Assembly: GCA_030374765.1 (NCBI GenBank)
Contig: JARGXX010000121.1
Span: 620,001 to 684,000, forward strand
Reading direction: 5' to 3'
Length of the DNA: 64,000 nt
Source: Agarophyton chilense
Taxonomy: Eukaryota; Rhodophyta; Florideophyceae; Gracilariales; Gracilariaceae
A model generated the notes under the pieces. It was not told the origin of the DNA and ran no database searches. It saw only the letters and a program-made list of their open reading frames with translations. Positions 20,698 through 31,979 of this stretch are shown here, one piece after another. Position 1 is the stretch's first letter. Each line of letters starts with the position of its first letter. The position numbers and the translations under genes are program-made.

Positions 20698-23115
20698 TCA
20701 TCGAACTCTCACGGCCCCCACGCTCATCGCTGTTCGATTGGCGAACGATCTCCCCGCCCGAAGCAGCCTTCCCCCTATTAACCGCGGCGCCCTTCTCCAC
20801 CAGATCAACGGCGGACATGACTTCCCCCGCAATGCAACGCCAACGGAGCCGTTTTCCGCCAGATTGCTATCGGAAAATTGCAATGATACAGATACCTGCT
20901 TTCTTGGGCTGGCAGGCGGCATCTTGCACTCAAAGCTCCTGTTGTTCGATGACACTGTGGATACAATTGTACACTTTTCGTCCCCGAAAACTGCGACAGC
21001 ATCGTTGGCCAGATATTCGCCAGTCACAATAACCTCGTTTTCACCTCTGTATGTGTTTCGAAACGCCAGCAGAGCCGTAAATACACGAAGAATGCCACTT
21101 TCAGTTAAAGGTGAAAACACAAAAACTTCCTTTTTGTAAAATCGTGGCATCAATATTTGACCGTAAGGAGACAAGTCGATGGGAAGCAGACTCGACAACC
21201 ACAAATCTTCGGGGCCTTTCTATCGGTTTCCGTTCTCGTCAAGATGAAGAGAGAATAATTTTGCCGGGCGAAATCTCTGTTGTATACTTTGAGAACAGAG
21301 TAACTTTCTTAAACTGCCCCTTGAAACTATTTGAAGTGTACAGCATCACAGCATTAGTGGATGACTCAAACGTACCAATTGGTTTCTGGTACAATTCTCT
21401 TGACGCTTTCGTTTGACGCTTTCGTTTGACGCTTTCTTGGCATCCGTGAATTTGCGTGCTCTAGATTCCTCGCCCCCTTTGTTGCTGTTTGATGACCACC
21501 ATATTTACTTTTAATCACCTTTCAAAGTTTATCGTCCAGATTCTTACCAATGTAATTGGTAGACGTCGTGCAAGACACGGAAATGTCACCAAAACCAGCC
21601 GAAGCGACATTATCCATAGCATACAAGAACCAGTTTGAATGAAAGTTGATACTGAAACACTTATGCCATTCCGGCGAGTAAACCTTGACGTCTCAGCTGA
21701 TCTGATTTGCTGCAGGTGAGTTGTGTTTGTGACACTCCACATTTCCACTAAAACTAGGCTTACTCACGTCTGCAACCAAACTAGCGCCGCTAAGCGAGTT
21801 CTCATCAAACCAACCTATTATACAGCTCGCGTCATTTAAACCATCGTTTTTAAAGCCACCCGTTTGTATACGTAGGTTTCCATGAATGTCAAACACCAAA
21901 CTATTCACCCCACGGTAATTGTTAGATACCAAAAACCAGTGATGACTTGGTCGCCAACTTTGTTCAAACATTTGCCGTTAACTTCCTTGTTGAGAAGCAA
22001 AATCTGACCGTCACCCCAGCCTCTAGATATGTGGATCAGTATCCGTAGGATTGAATGCCAAGCGAACAATTGAAAAGTGTTTTCCATGAGAAGGCAATGT
22101 GCAGAGATCGTTGGCCTTCATGTCATGAACGATGGAAAATGCGTAAACAGCAATATTGATGGCCAAATGACAGTACCTCTGGTCTGGACCGTACTTGATT
22201 CCAGTAATCAATCTGAGCTCAACTGGCTCGGAACTCTCGCGCACGCAACACTCACGAAACAGAATAGAAGGAAACGCAGATCTTTAATACTTGAAAGCCA
22301 ACCCATTAAAGGTACCAACCGTATTGGGAGCAGTATTGTCCACAACATCCGTTTCAGAATACGCAGCCACAGCGACGAAAACCTCATTGCCGGTAGATTG
22401 GTTGACAAGTATTTCAATTTCCTTATCGCCAAAGCCAATTTCCACGCCATTGAAAAGACCAACGCCGTATATTGTATAACTACCCCCGTCACCAAGCTGC
22501 GACGAACGAGGATCAACCGCAGTTAGTTCGAGAAGAATATGGGACACGTCGCATTTGAGCTTTTGTACTTAGGCAGTTAGTTGTTATTTATCCTCAGGAG
22601 ATGATGGGTGTGAGTAGAGAAGTTGTACGGTATGAAAGCCGAATGAGATTCGGTACGAAGATGAGGTGGACCTTTCGTTGGTTGCATTAGAATCTAGAAC
22701 TAATAGATCATCAAAATGTAGACGAACCGCTCCAATATGAGTGATGGAGAATTTAGTATTCTTTCCACAAGTGACGAGAAAGTGGCATCGCACTTGAAAC
22801 TGCTTCGATTTTTGGGAGTCATGGAAATCTCCGGCAGACGCAAAATCAATGTCGGAGACCTTTGAAGCGAACAGAAGACGCTCACCTTGAGAAAGCTCAC
22901 CAGGAAGCGAGGTTGAGGCGGAGGAAGACATTTCATCATAATAACAATAAAAAACAGATTCAAGGGGGTTTTCGACAAGTATCAGGGCATAACCGGTGTG
23001 AGAATCATCGTGAATATCGGCGACAGTAAATCAAACAGTGGTCTTTCCGACCGGAAAGCCGGCAATGGGTTTTGAGCCGGCGAGTAACAGTGAGTTTAGG
23101 TTGTGCTTGGTATTG
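20698..23115 (-). pseudogene. Multi-domain IPT/TIG and PA14-like protein, decayed
   Basis: Minus-strand coding fragments in several frames read as one extracellular-type protein. From its N-terminal side: GSKPIAGFPVGKTTV, an in-frame TGA, then ADIHDDSHTGYALILVEN (to about 22930); a PA14-like module (22584-22860: VRLHFDDLLVLDSNA, then GFHTVQLLYSHPSS); an IPT/TIG module (22284-22547: VDPRSSQLGDGGSYTIYG followed by VEIGFGDKE); Cys-patterned beta-rich segments (21520-22250); and a further IPT/TIG module (20800-21110: EVIVTGEYLANDAVAVFGDE, ending near ECKMPP). IPT/TIG and PA14 modules usually build cell-surface or secreted proteins. Stops and frame changes between modules mean a pseudogene, or a multi-exon gene whose introns I cannot place. 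A similar fragment is at 37023-37580. Confidence 0.5.
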
Positions 23116-23377
23116 CCCTAGAATTTTTATCCTAGGGCATAAGGATTGCCAGCCATTGAGAAGTTCAAGGTACAGACTCTATGAAAGCTTGATATAAGCA
23201 GAACTATGACTTACGCAGTCCTCCCATATTAAAAAAAGAAGAAGAAACGGATATCACGAAGAATTTGCAGTGCTCAGAGATAGTCCGATATGATGCCGGT
23301 TTTGATCACCAGAATCGAATGGATTGATACGAGAGTGATAGACTTTCATGCGGAAGGATATCGGTGGTTATGAAGGG
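23116..23377. other. No gene seen
   Basis: Short spacer between the decayed IPT/TIG gene and the ABC-transporter fragment; no feature recognised. Confidence 0.4.
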
Positions 23378-23800
23378 TTTTCAGTGAAAAGCAGAGGAGC
23401 GTGAGGCCTCTGCGATGCATATATTGCGTCCAGTCACCGACCACAGAAAACTTCACGATTTTGGTCGACTCGGGCTTTGGGGAGTTGTTCTATTCCATCA
23501 ACGACTGGCTATCGAATCTAGGTAGCTCTGCTGTATCGCTGTTTCTATCGTGCTCTGAGCTGCTCATACACCTTTCCTGACAGTTGTCAGACCTCATTGC
23601 ATCCAAGATGTCTTTTAGCCGTCAGATCCGAGCTCCGAACTCAGCCAGGGCCGTTAACTCAGACCCCACAAGGCCTAGAGACGACAGCACACTAATGAAT
23701 GAAAAGTACAACTGGCTAAGAGCACCAATCGGCACTTTCTCGGCAAAGTATTGGGGGTCAATCAAAGCGGTTGGTGCTAGTTGACCCAAGCATTGAAACG
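23378..23800 (-). pseudogene. ABC transporter (ABCD/YddA-like) membrane-domain fragment
   Basis: The minus strand carries YFAEKVPIGALSQLYFSF, then SELTALAEFGARI and RLKDILDAM. This matches the last membrane helices of full ABC transporters of the ABCD/YddA type, where the pattern is Y-F-x-G-x-(hydrophobic)-x-G-x-(hydrophobic)-x-Q, a long helix, then L-A-x-x-x-A-x-(hydrophobic)-x-R-L before the nucleotide-binding domain. A TGA replaces Arg after GARI and a TAG follows further on. The Walker motifs are not present; the remaining frame becomes unrelated near 23400. The fragment is too short to name a substrate. Confidence 0.42.
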
Positions 23801-24076
23801 ATGATGACATAATTCTACGGTTCGTCTCAACACGAGCAAGCTAAGTCTATTTCGAAACACTGAACTGGAGCGCCCGAAGAGCTCAATTTCTTTGGATTCT
23901 TCAACACCATAGAACGCAATGCTTTCAGTAAAATGTCAAACAAGTATCAGTCCAAAACGAAAATCAGCTTACTTGCTTGCCTGTTCCCGGTTTCAAAGTA
24001 ACAGGCAACGTCACACCCGACCGATTACTAACGTCCCAGCCAAACACCAGCCCAATACAAGGGAGAATTATGCCTT
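23801..24076. other. No gene seen
   Basis: Spacer without recognised coding or repeats. Confidence 0.4.
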
Positions 24077-24790
24077 TTAAAACTTGTACAGCAACACATA
24101 AAACACAACCAGATCAAACACACCCACTGCAATGAAAGTGATGAATCGGACTGCACGAGAGGTTAACTTCATGACGTTCTCAGATATTCTCTGGCCAGAA
24201 TTGCCAATATCCGACATTCCCAGAGAGAGCTTGTAATAGTTAAGATTAGAAAAGTACTGCCGCAAAAGATGATCCTTAAGGATGCTACTTTACAACAGCG
24301 CAAGGCGTTGGGTTATCCGGTTGAATACGGATATAACAATAAGACAGATTACAACTGTTATCCCGTAGAGGAGAAGCAGATTTCCAATTTCCATGCATCT
24401 CTAGCATTCAGACTGCTCCAAAACCACCTCTGAATCATGCTGAGCATGACGACATAGAGTGGGGCTGCTAATAATAATACTACAGGTGCCGCAGTCCACA
24501 TCCAGGTTGTGACTCTAATTTGCCACCATTCAATTGCTTCGCAATTCCACGCACTGCAATTAAGATTTCAGGGAGATCGTTCTGATACCTCTGTGGTGTG
24601 ATTGATTCTGCCCTCGAAGATGGCAGATTTCTGTTTTCTGCTCATAGCTTATCTGGTGTGTTGCAGCAACGACTTTAAACCATGTCTGTCGAATAGGCAA
24701 ATAACGTAGTCGGCGCAGCGTCACTCTTGGGAAATGAACATCTGCATTGAGACCATTGCTACGCCCGGACGTCCACAGTCCTTATAAAGA
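24077..24790 (-). pseudogene. Membrane-protein fragment, unrecognised
   Basis: Three successive minus-strand segments look like the C-terminal part of a membrane protein: a hydrophilic part (24560-24780), a Cys/Trp-rich loop CSAWNCEAIEWW followed by a strong hydrophobic helix APVVLLLAAPLYVVMLSM (24440-24540), then, after a frame change, LLYGITVVICLIVISVF (24290-24370) and a last helix FITFIAVGVFDLVVFYVLL ending in a stop at 24077. At least one TGA and two frame changes interrupt it. I do not recognise the family. It may be the membrane-anchoring end of the neighbouring IPT/TIG-type protein, but nothing proves this. Confidence 0.3.
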
Positions 24791-24936
24791 AACATTCGAA
24801 GTGGACATAAAAGCAACCATCTCTGAACGTTAGGAAACCTGATTTTGCTCCCAAACTTTAGATGTATGTTACGCCGCAGAGAGTATTCAAAAGAGTTCCA
24901 CGCCTAGAGAGCGTCTTCGTCGCAGAATGAACTCTA

Positions 24937-25690
24937 CTAGTCCAGAGCTTTAGAGACAAAGAAGAAGAACCTCTCCGAGTCTTCATCTCCGTCTGATACT
25001 TCCAAAGATGAAAGCTCTGGTAGCAGCAGCCCGACTGAGAGTAGCGACAGCAGCCATAGTAGCAGTAGCGAAAGTAACGAGAAACGTGCAACGAGACCCA
25101 AATCTGGTGTGGTTAGAGGTCTTTCGCGACAATTGGATGGCATAAGTCGGGCAGCTGCTGCTAACTTCAAACGGAAAACCCAGCGCATTTAAAAAATGAG
25201 CAAGAAAGGGACCACTTCGGTTGCTTCAAATAATGATGGAAATTCTAAGGAGGTGGAGAACCCTTCAAAGTCTCAATCAAAAACGAAGTAATAGGGTAAA
25301 TCCGGAGCAGAACTGAGTCCTAAAAAGAGAGACAATCCAAGCCAGAATGGTACGAAAGGTAGTGGGGTTTCAAAAAAGCCAGTCTCAAACTCAAAACCGA
25401 CGACGAAGCGATGCAGACGAAAACGGGGAAAGAGAGAACCGCGCACCATTCAAACGTGTCAGAGTAGCAGACGTTGTTTTCAAATACGATCGCCCGAGGG
25501 ACGAAACATATTTTTCAAAAAAAGACACATATGGGACCAAGGCATATTTGGATTTGGCTGTTACAAAGAGGAAAGTCTTTCGCAGAGAAAATACAAAGAA
25601 GAAGCGACCCAATAAAAATGGAGGGACACTCAGTTTTGAAGTTAACTCCTAGAAGTTCTCAGATGACGCACACTAATAAAATGGTCTAGT
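24937..25690 (+). pseudogene. Nopp140/SRP40-type nucleolar phosphoprotein, decayed
   Basis: The plus strand first encodes an acidic serine tract (24950-25090, runs of Ser with Asp and Glu), then a basic Lys-rich part, and finally a stretch matching the conserved SRP40 C-terminal domain: PFKRVRVADVVFKYD, the aromatic YFSKKDTYGTKA, DLAVTKRKVFRRENTKKKR, a GG and FEVNS. In yeast SRP40 and animal Nopp140 this domain follows long acidic/basic repeats; the proteins act in the nucleolus as chaperones of snoRNPs. Stops (TAA 25189, TAA/TAG near 25290 and TAG near 25651) and at least one frame change near 25420 break the frame, and the repeat region is much shorter than usual. Confidence 0.62.
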
Positions 25691-25918
25691 TAAGAAGGGC
25701 TGATGTCGTATAGTGGCAGAAGGTTTGACCCTTCAGGTTGTCAAAATCCTACACTGACCTTGTAGGTGATGGATGCAAGGAATCATCGGTCATGCAGCTC
25801 CGGGCGAACTACCATTTAGGTGTTGTCAGCCACGTGTAATGATGAGATGTACCTTATGGTTGAGTTATTGTTAGTGATAGTAATTGAAATTCTGTGTATT
25901 TTAGTACAGTAGTTAAGT

Positions 25919-26035
25919 GGCCACCTGGCCCTGTAGCCAGTGGTGGCCGGGTCTCTGACAATAAGTCAGAGATCGTGCCTTGCTGGCACCACCCGGGTAA
26001 TCTGAAGAGGGCAGTCCACTGCATGTAGGGAACTG
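25919..26035 (+). other. Cluster of stem-loops (possible structured RNA leader)
   Basis: Inverted repeats follow each other: GGCCACC (25919-25925) with GGTGGCC (25942-25948), enclosing TGGC/GCCA; then a perfect 8-bp hairpin TCTCTGAC-AATAA-GTCAGAGA (25952-25972); then GGCAGT with ACTGC about 26007-26037. They lie about 650 bases before the Gag of element C. They could belong to an LTR or packaging signal of C, but the C 5' LTR is not identified. Confidence 0.35.
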
Positions 26036-26093
26036 CACCTCCCCCATCCTTATCTGAGAAAGACAGACATCACTTGGGTCACGAGTATCCCTT

Positions 26094-26539
26094 TTGGTTC
26101 ATTATTTCTCAAATATCACACAGGCTTTCTTGCGCGTCGACGCCTACAATCGTTCACCTACACGGTATAGGCTAGTTCCCCCACGCCGTTTGCCTCTGCG
26201 GGTTTTCAAGATTCCCTGTTACCATCGAGTTTTACTACGTCTCTCTTCTAAGGGTGAGCTTCAATACGTTCCCTACGGTTGAGCGTCATTACGCCCCCGA
26301 GACAAGAAAGTCGCATACCCCAGAGGTGATTTTACGACATTTTGGTCTCCCGACTTAGAAAGTATTTTTAGGTTTCGTCGTACTTTCACAGTTCACACGA
26401 GGTTCCGAGAAGGATTGAACGCTCTTACACCTATTTGGTTTCAGGAAATCCCGCAAAGCAATACAGGATACCACTATTGGTCACAAACAGAACGACCTAA
26501 AAGGAATGAATACGCGTGGTGCGAGCGGCCTGCAAACCC
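26094..26539 (+). pseudogene. Aromatic-rich frame upstream of element C Gag, unrecognised
   Basis: About 148 codons are open apart from one TGA (26280-26282), which would be Arg if CGA. The product is rich in Tyr, Phe, Arg and Pro, unlike the acidic Gag behind it, and resembles nothing I know. It ends at TAA near 26537. It could be an upstream accessory frame of element C, a leftover of DNA into which C inserted, or chance. Confidence 0.25.
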
Positions 26540-26579
26540 ATAAAGGTCTTAAAGAAGCCCCATTGGCTCAAACGATTCT

Positions 26580-28653
26580 GGAAAACCCCGAGAAACAGCT
26601 CAGGCACCCTCAAGGCAAAACGAGAAAGGTACATGGTCCGCCGCCGATGGCAACGGAACCTCAAAGGTAATTATTAAATGAGGTTGCAGCGGAGGAGCTA
26701 TGGCCTCAGCTCGAAGAGCGAGCGAAAGCGCTCGTCACCCTTGCGGTCGAAAATGCATAAGCCATAAAGGAGAAGTCGGATACCCGGAAGGTTCCGCCTT
26801 CAATGGACGTCGATGCAGTTACCCGTATTGGGGTTGACCGAGCAGCTCAAGAGATATCGGAAAGGATACCTGAAATGGTGAAACAGTATCTCTTTACAAA
26901 TGCTAGGGAGTATGTTTACCGCGCTGTGCAGGTCCTTTGGGTTTCCGAGGGATTCACAGAATCCCGACCCACACAGGTGAACATCGCAAAGCACATACCA
27001 CAAGGATTCCAAATGGGTCATTCCACCCATTCCAAACACTTACCTACTGATAGTGAGTACCTACAAGGTCCAAGGCAGAGTCAAGAGGTCCCGGGGAAGG
27101 TGGATCCTCAAGACATTTACCTGTCACCAATTACAGGTCTCGTTCAAAAGGATACCCGGAGATGGCCCAAAGGAAGATTCGTCTGACTCGTCGGATGAGC
27201 GACGAAGAAACCAAAAAGGGAAGAAGCGGAGGACGAAGAGGGGAAAGAATCGAGAGGATGATTCAGACCTCGACTCGTCAGACTTCAGTTACGATACGAG
27301 TTCATCGTCGGATGATGACCGTAAAGGTAAGAAGAAGAAGAAACCAAACTGGTCGACGAAGAAGTCGTCGAAAAAGAACCGAAAGGGTAAAAGGCGGTAC
27401 AATGAGTCGCCCGACTTTGAGTCGGACACCAAAATAGACCTGGAGGTGCACCAACCCTTGAACGATATGTTCACCAAAGCGGTTGACTACAGGACTTATC
27501 GGTTGATCAACAAGTCTTCTGAATACACCCAAGGGCTGGCTTAGAAGATTTCTAAGCACCACAAGAAGCTCAGCTTCCAAATGGGTGACACAACCTTCAC
27601 AGGTACGGATCCTATTGCGATAATTGAGTTTCTACAGAAGTTCAAGCTTGCATGTGACCAAAATGGGTTTTCCGAGGGCCCTGCTATGTGGCTATTTCAG
27701 TTTTACCTTAAAGGAAAAGCATACTACTTGCTGCAGGGTAGGCTTTGCGGCAACACCTTACCGATGGATGAGGATGGCACGCAGATGTTGGAGTCATACC
27801 CAGAAGTGGCCAATTTCCTTTTGGAAACATACGCCACGGATGAGGTTATCCAAGAGGGTTACTTCAGAAGTCCTGGCTTACCATCAAAGGCCTGGACAAA
27901 CCGAGTCGGAGTTTTCGCTCGCGCTTTGGAATCTGACAACCCCGTTGTGGTAATGTGTTCACTACCTCGAGGTTAAAGTCGCTATTTGCCGACAATGTCG
28001 ACAAAGCGATCCGTTCCCAGGTACGCAATTACCTGGCCATTAACCGAAAGGTAGACTACAATGGCCTCGTTCAATACTCCCAGGGCCTAGGAGATACCCT
28101 TCGGCTGGGAAAGAAACCAGCCATGCCTCCAACCTCGAAGGATAAACCGAAAAGGTCAGTATTGGAGATTGAAGGCACAACAACCTCAGAGGGTAGCTCG
28201 CACATCGAAGTACCTACAGGAACCGCCATACACTTGGTAGCGACCCAGCGGCAGTTCTCAAAACTGTCGACGGTAGGAAATTGGTCGTCAACGCGTACAA
28301 CAAACTCGTTACAATCGCCGCAAAGTGCGGTGAGCTCGCATAGGATGCCAGGAGCGAGCTCTCATAACTCGCTACCCACATCCTACGACACTGCTCCTAC
28401 CAACCAGGTTTTGAAGCCCCCTTCAATGGTAACGCGAGACCATTAAACTGGAGGCCTCGTTTGCTGGTTTTGTCTCGCAAAAGACAATTTGGCAAACAAT
28501 TGTGCTAACTTACCTCCAGGGATGAGAGACCAGTTGATTCAGACTCGCATGCAGAATCACCAACGTCTCTATGGGTCTTCAACGCAAGCACCAAATAGGT
28601 TCCAACCCCGTACACCGGTACAGGTCAATACCGTCGAGGAAACACAAAATTAG
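26580..28653 (+). pseudogene. gag: Element C Gag
   Basis: Coding fragments in shifting frames. An N-terminal helical part (26690-26960, with ATG 26803) is followed by a striking acidic-Ser/basic-Lys linker (27170-27400), a capsid-like core that aligns with Gag of element A (27580-27950: FTGTDPIAIIEFLQKF, then QFYLKGKAYYLLQG), and a degenerate zinc knuckle CWFCLAKDNLANNC near 28465, where Asn stands for the zinc-binding His. The same linker type occurs in A. It ends at TAG 28651-28653. Frame changes lie near 27180 and 27950, and a TAG follows the linker near 27543. Confidence 0.75.
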
Positions 28654-28654
28654 A

Positions 28655-29600
28655 CTCAACCCCTCGCGTACAGGAGGAAAACAGCACGCCGTTGGCGTAA
28701 TGGCCGAACCCAACCTGCAATCGGAAGGCCAATCGATACCCAGAACCTTGAAGGTGGAAGAGAACACGTCACAACCAGTTCCAGTTTGTCTTATGAAGTA
28801 CAACAAATATAAAGTACGTGCTTCAATGTGTTTCTCCGATCGCCGTGCGGTTCCGGTCACCTGCGTGTTGGATACGGGGGCCGGCCCAAACGTCCTGAAC
28901 TCCCACGTCATGCCTGAGGCGGTACTTCGAAACTTGAGCCGACCTCCCGACAACAACCCGCTGGTTGATGCAAATGAGCGCCCATTAAACCTTCGAGGTA
29001 TGCTCACCACTGTGATGCAGCTCGAACACCTCAATGTAAGACTGCAATTCTTTGTTGTCGACCGTTTACCCACAGACTGCCTACTAGGTACGAACGTCAT
29101 TGACAGACATGTCAAAGCAATCCTTCCTGGTTCCCATACAGTCGCTCTACGTCAGGGGAGACAAATTGCCATTTAGGTAATACGGGAACCAAACGGGGAT
29201 GGTTCGTCAAACCGAAGAAAATGATATCCACCGAAACGGTCTCCAACAAAGTGCGCATTACCGAACAGGTTGCTCTCCCGCAAATGCACTAAATATTGGT
29301 ACCGGAGTCGTGTGCGACCCCCGAGCTGGTCGTACTATAAAACCATCCGAGGTTAGCACATCGACACCTCACCTTGATAGCCAACGGGATTGTCGACAAC
29401 ATCCCAAATCAACCCTTTAAGGTGTGTCTCAGCAACTTCAGCCGTCACGACGTGAAGTTGCCGAAAAATACCAATGTTGGCATTGCACTACCGGCCCCAC
29501 AAGGGGTCTTCACCGTAGCTCACACTGATCTCGGCGAGGTCGCCTTCGATAAGGAAAGGGGTGCGCTAATGCGTCCACAACCACAAAGGTATCGATAAAT
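28655..29600 (+). pseudogene. Element C protease and spacer
   Basis: The aspartic protease active site is kept: VLDTGAGPNVL near 28866-28900, then the hydrophobic-hydrophobic-Gly strand as DCLLGTNVI near 29080. The protease would release Gag and Pol products. A TAG at 29174-29176 ends the good frame; the spacer resumes at 29374-29598 with LIANGIVDNIPNQPF and NFSRHDVKLPKNTNVG, which corresponds to the spacer of element A. Confidence 0.75.
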
Positions 29601-29754
29601 ACCAACTCGGAAGCAAAGCTAACCGATAAGACATCGGTAGACAAAGAAAAGTAACCTGACCCTGAGAGACAATGGAAAGATATAGTCCAGATCGGTGACG
29701 AAAACGGCCAACTACGGGGCCGTATTATCGACCTTCTGGAGAAGTTTGAAACCA

Positions 29755-30905
29755 TGTAGTCAGGCCATCTGGGCCAAATTAAGGCCACACAGCATCGCAT
29801 CGAGCTCCTCCCTGACTCGAAGCCGATTTACCTGCAACCATACCGAGCAGGTCCGAAGGCGAGAGAGATAGAACTCAAAGAAGTGGAGCAAATGCTCCAA
29901 GAAGGGGTAATTGAACCAGCCAATTCAGATTGGGCTAGTCCCGTGGTTCTGGTCTAGAAGAAAGGGAATAACCGTATGAGGTTTTGTGTTGAATACAGGA
30001 GGCTCAATAGCATGACCATCAGGGATTCGTACCCGATACCTAGAATGGATGAGTGCATCGACTCCTTGGGAGATGCGCAGATATTTACCACCTTGGATGC
30101 CGATTGTGGTTATTGGCAGGTACCCGTAGGTGAGGAAGATTGAGAAAAAACGACCTTCACGTGCCATGCACGTTTGTTTCGATTCACACGGATGCCTTTC
30201 GGGTTGTGCAATGCTCCAGCCACCTTTCAAAGGGCGCTGGACATCATCCTTTTGAAGGTTAAATGTACAACCGCCTTTGTATACATAGATAATGTAATCA
30301 TCTATTCCAGATCGGTAGAAGAGCATTTTGGACACATACGCACCGTACTAACCCTCCTAGCTGAGGCGGGGGTAACGCTGAAGCTACGCAAATGCGTCTT
30401 CTTTACCAGAACGGTTGAATACCTTGGCCACATCATAGGCCCTGGTACCCTAAAGGTTTCGCCAAGCAACATTAGAGCTGTACAGAAGGTCAAGTTGCCA
30501 CGATCCCAGACAGACGTACGATCGTTTATAGGTTTATGTAACGTCTATCGTCGCTTCGTGAAGGGATTCGCGAAAATAGCGGCTCCCCTCAACAAGAAGC
30601 TCCAGAAAGGTGGACCTGAACGGTTTGAGAATCTATTGAACGACGAAATGGATACCTTTGAGGAATTGACACGAGCGCTGTTGTCGCCGCCAATCTTAGC
30701 GTCACCAAAAACAGGTCTACCATACACGCTGGATACAGATGCATCCCATGCCCAAATTGGTTGTTGTCTCATGCAGGAGCAGCACAACGGAGACAAATTA
30801 CCTATAGGATACTGGAGCCGCGCTATGAATGAGGCGGAGCAGAACTACACGGTAACCGAAAAGGAATGTCTAGAAGTAGTGTGGAGCATATTGATGCTCC
30901 GTCCT
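29755..30905 (+). pseudogene. Element C first RT and RNase H segment
   Basis: RT landmarks in order: IYLQPYRAGP, GVIEPANSDWASPVVLV, a TAG, MRFCVEYRRLNS, YPIPRMDE, FTTLDADCGYWQ, a TGA, MPFGLCNAPATFQRALD and YIDN at 30282-30293 (Asn for the second catalytic Asp). The thumb and RNase H follow: NVYRRFVKGFAKIAAPLN and LDTDASHAQIGCCL, up to VVWSILMLRP. There the sequence jumps to a second RT. Two stops interrupt the N-terminal half. Codons are otherwise well kept, so this segment decayed later than, or separately from, Gag. Confidence 0.85.
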
Positions 30906-31922
30906 GTCCAGAGTCAAATGGAAAGTCGCCTTGGTCTATTTGGATGACGTTATAATCTTCTCTCGGACCGTAAAGGAGCACTTTCGCCAAGTGAAGAAGG
31001 TGCTAACAATCCTACAGGACGCCGGAGTAACACTAAAAAACGCAAATGCGCTTTCTTCCAGACCTCAGTGGACTATCTCGGTCACGTTGTCCTCTCAGGA
31101 AAGCTAAAGGTGGCCACACGGACAACGAATGCGATTTGCCAGGCTAAGCCTCCTAGGACCCACACGGAACTACGTTCCTTCGTGGGCTTGTGCAACGTTT
31201 TCCGATGGTTCGTCCAAGGGTTTGCCAAGAACTCGGCCCCTCTCAACGCGATGCTGAAGAAGAGAACACCTTCGGAGTTCGAAGGCCTTACAGACGACCA
31301 GTACGAAGCATTTCAGACCCTAAAGGACAAATTGCTGAACCCACCCATATCGGCCTTGCCAAACACCAATAGGCCTTTCGCCCTGGACACAGATGCCTCT
31401 GATATCCAAGTGGGTTGTGCACTGCTACAGGAACAGGAGTCACCGAAAGACTATCGACCTATTGGCTATTGGAGCGAAACGCTCACCAGCGCGGAGCGAA
31501 ACTACAGTACGACCGAAAAGGAATGTCTAGACATCGTATGGTCCGTATCAACACTCCGTCCGTTCCTCGAGAGAACCAGGTTTACCATTATAACAGACCA
31601 TGACTCACTCCGCTGGCTACTAAATATGCCCGGTGCATCGAGTCGCTTCGCTAGGTGGCGCCTCAGGCTGTCAGAATATGACTACGAGATAATTTATAGG
31701 CCAGGCTTCAAGCACCAGGCAGCTGATTCCCTGTCGCGAATCATTACCGGCGGAACTGATGACACCCCATTGGACGACCTAATTCTCACCTCCTTTACAG
31801 ATGATGGATCTCAGGACTACAAGGAAACAGATGACCTTATGGGTAAGGTGCAATCGGGGGATCTTGAGGTAAGGAATAAAGAGGTATACCTATTGAACTG
31901 GGAAACAGTGCCGCCCAACTAG
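30906..31922 (+). pseudogene. Element C second RT (partial) and RNase H segment
   Basis: Directly after the first RNase H is cut short, RT starts again in the palm with VKWKVALVYLDDVIIFSR (YLDD at 30937-30948), then, after a frameshift near 31040, DYLGHVVLSGKLKV, a second thumb, and a full RNase H: LDTDASDIQVGCALLQEQ, then AERNYSTTEKECLDIVW, ITDHDSLRWLL and KHQAADSLSR. It ends at TAG near 31920. It differs from the first copy in roughly a third or more of residues, so it derives from another subfamily and not from a fresh tandem copy. Its catalytic YLDD is intact. Confidence 0.85.
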
Positions 31923-31979
31923 TCACCACCTCAGGATAACGCGATAACCACGGAGGAAAAAGAGGTCCTCCCTATAACT

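Noticed and set aside
20738..21139. Plus-strand frame opposite the IPT/TIG module
   Set aside because: The minus strand carries the domain pattern; the plus frame looks like its shadow.
25700..25790. A tRNA-Glu-like gene on the plus strand
   Set aside because: GTCGTATAGTGGC resembles the A-box of tRNA-Glu and a TTC-containing hairpin follows, but the base before the anticodon is C instead of T and no B-box is present.
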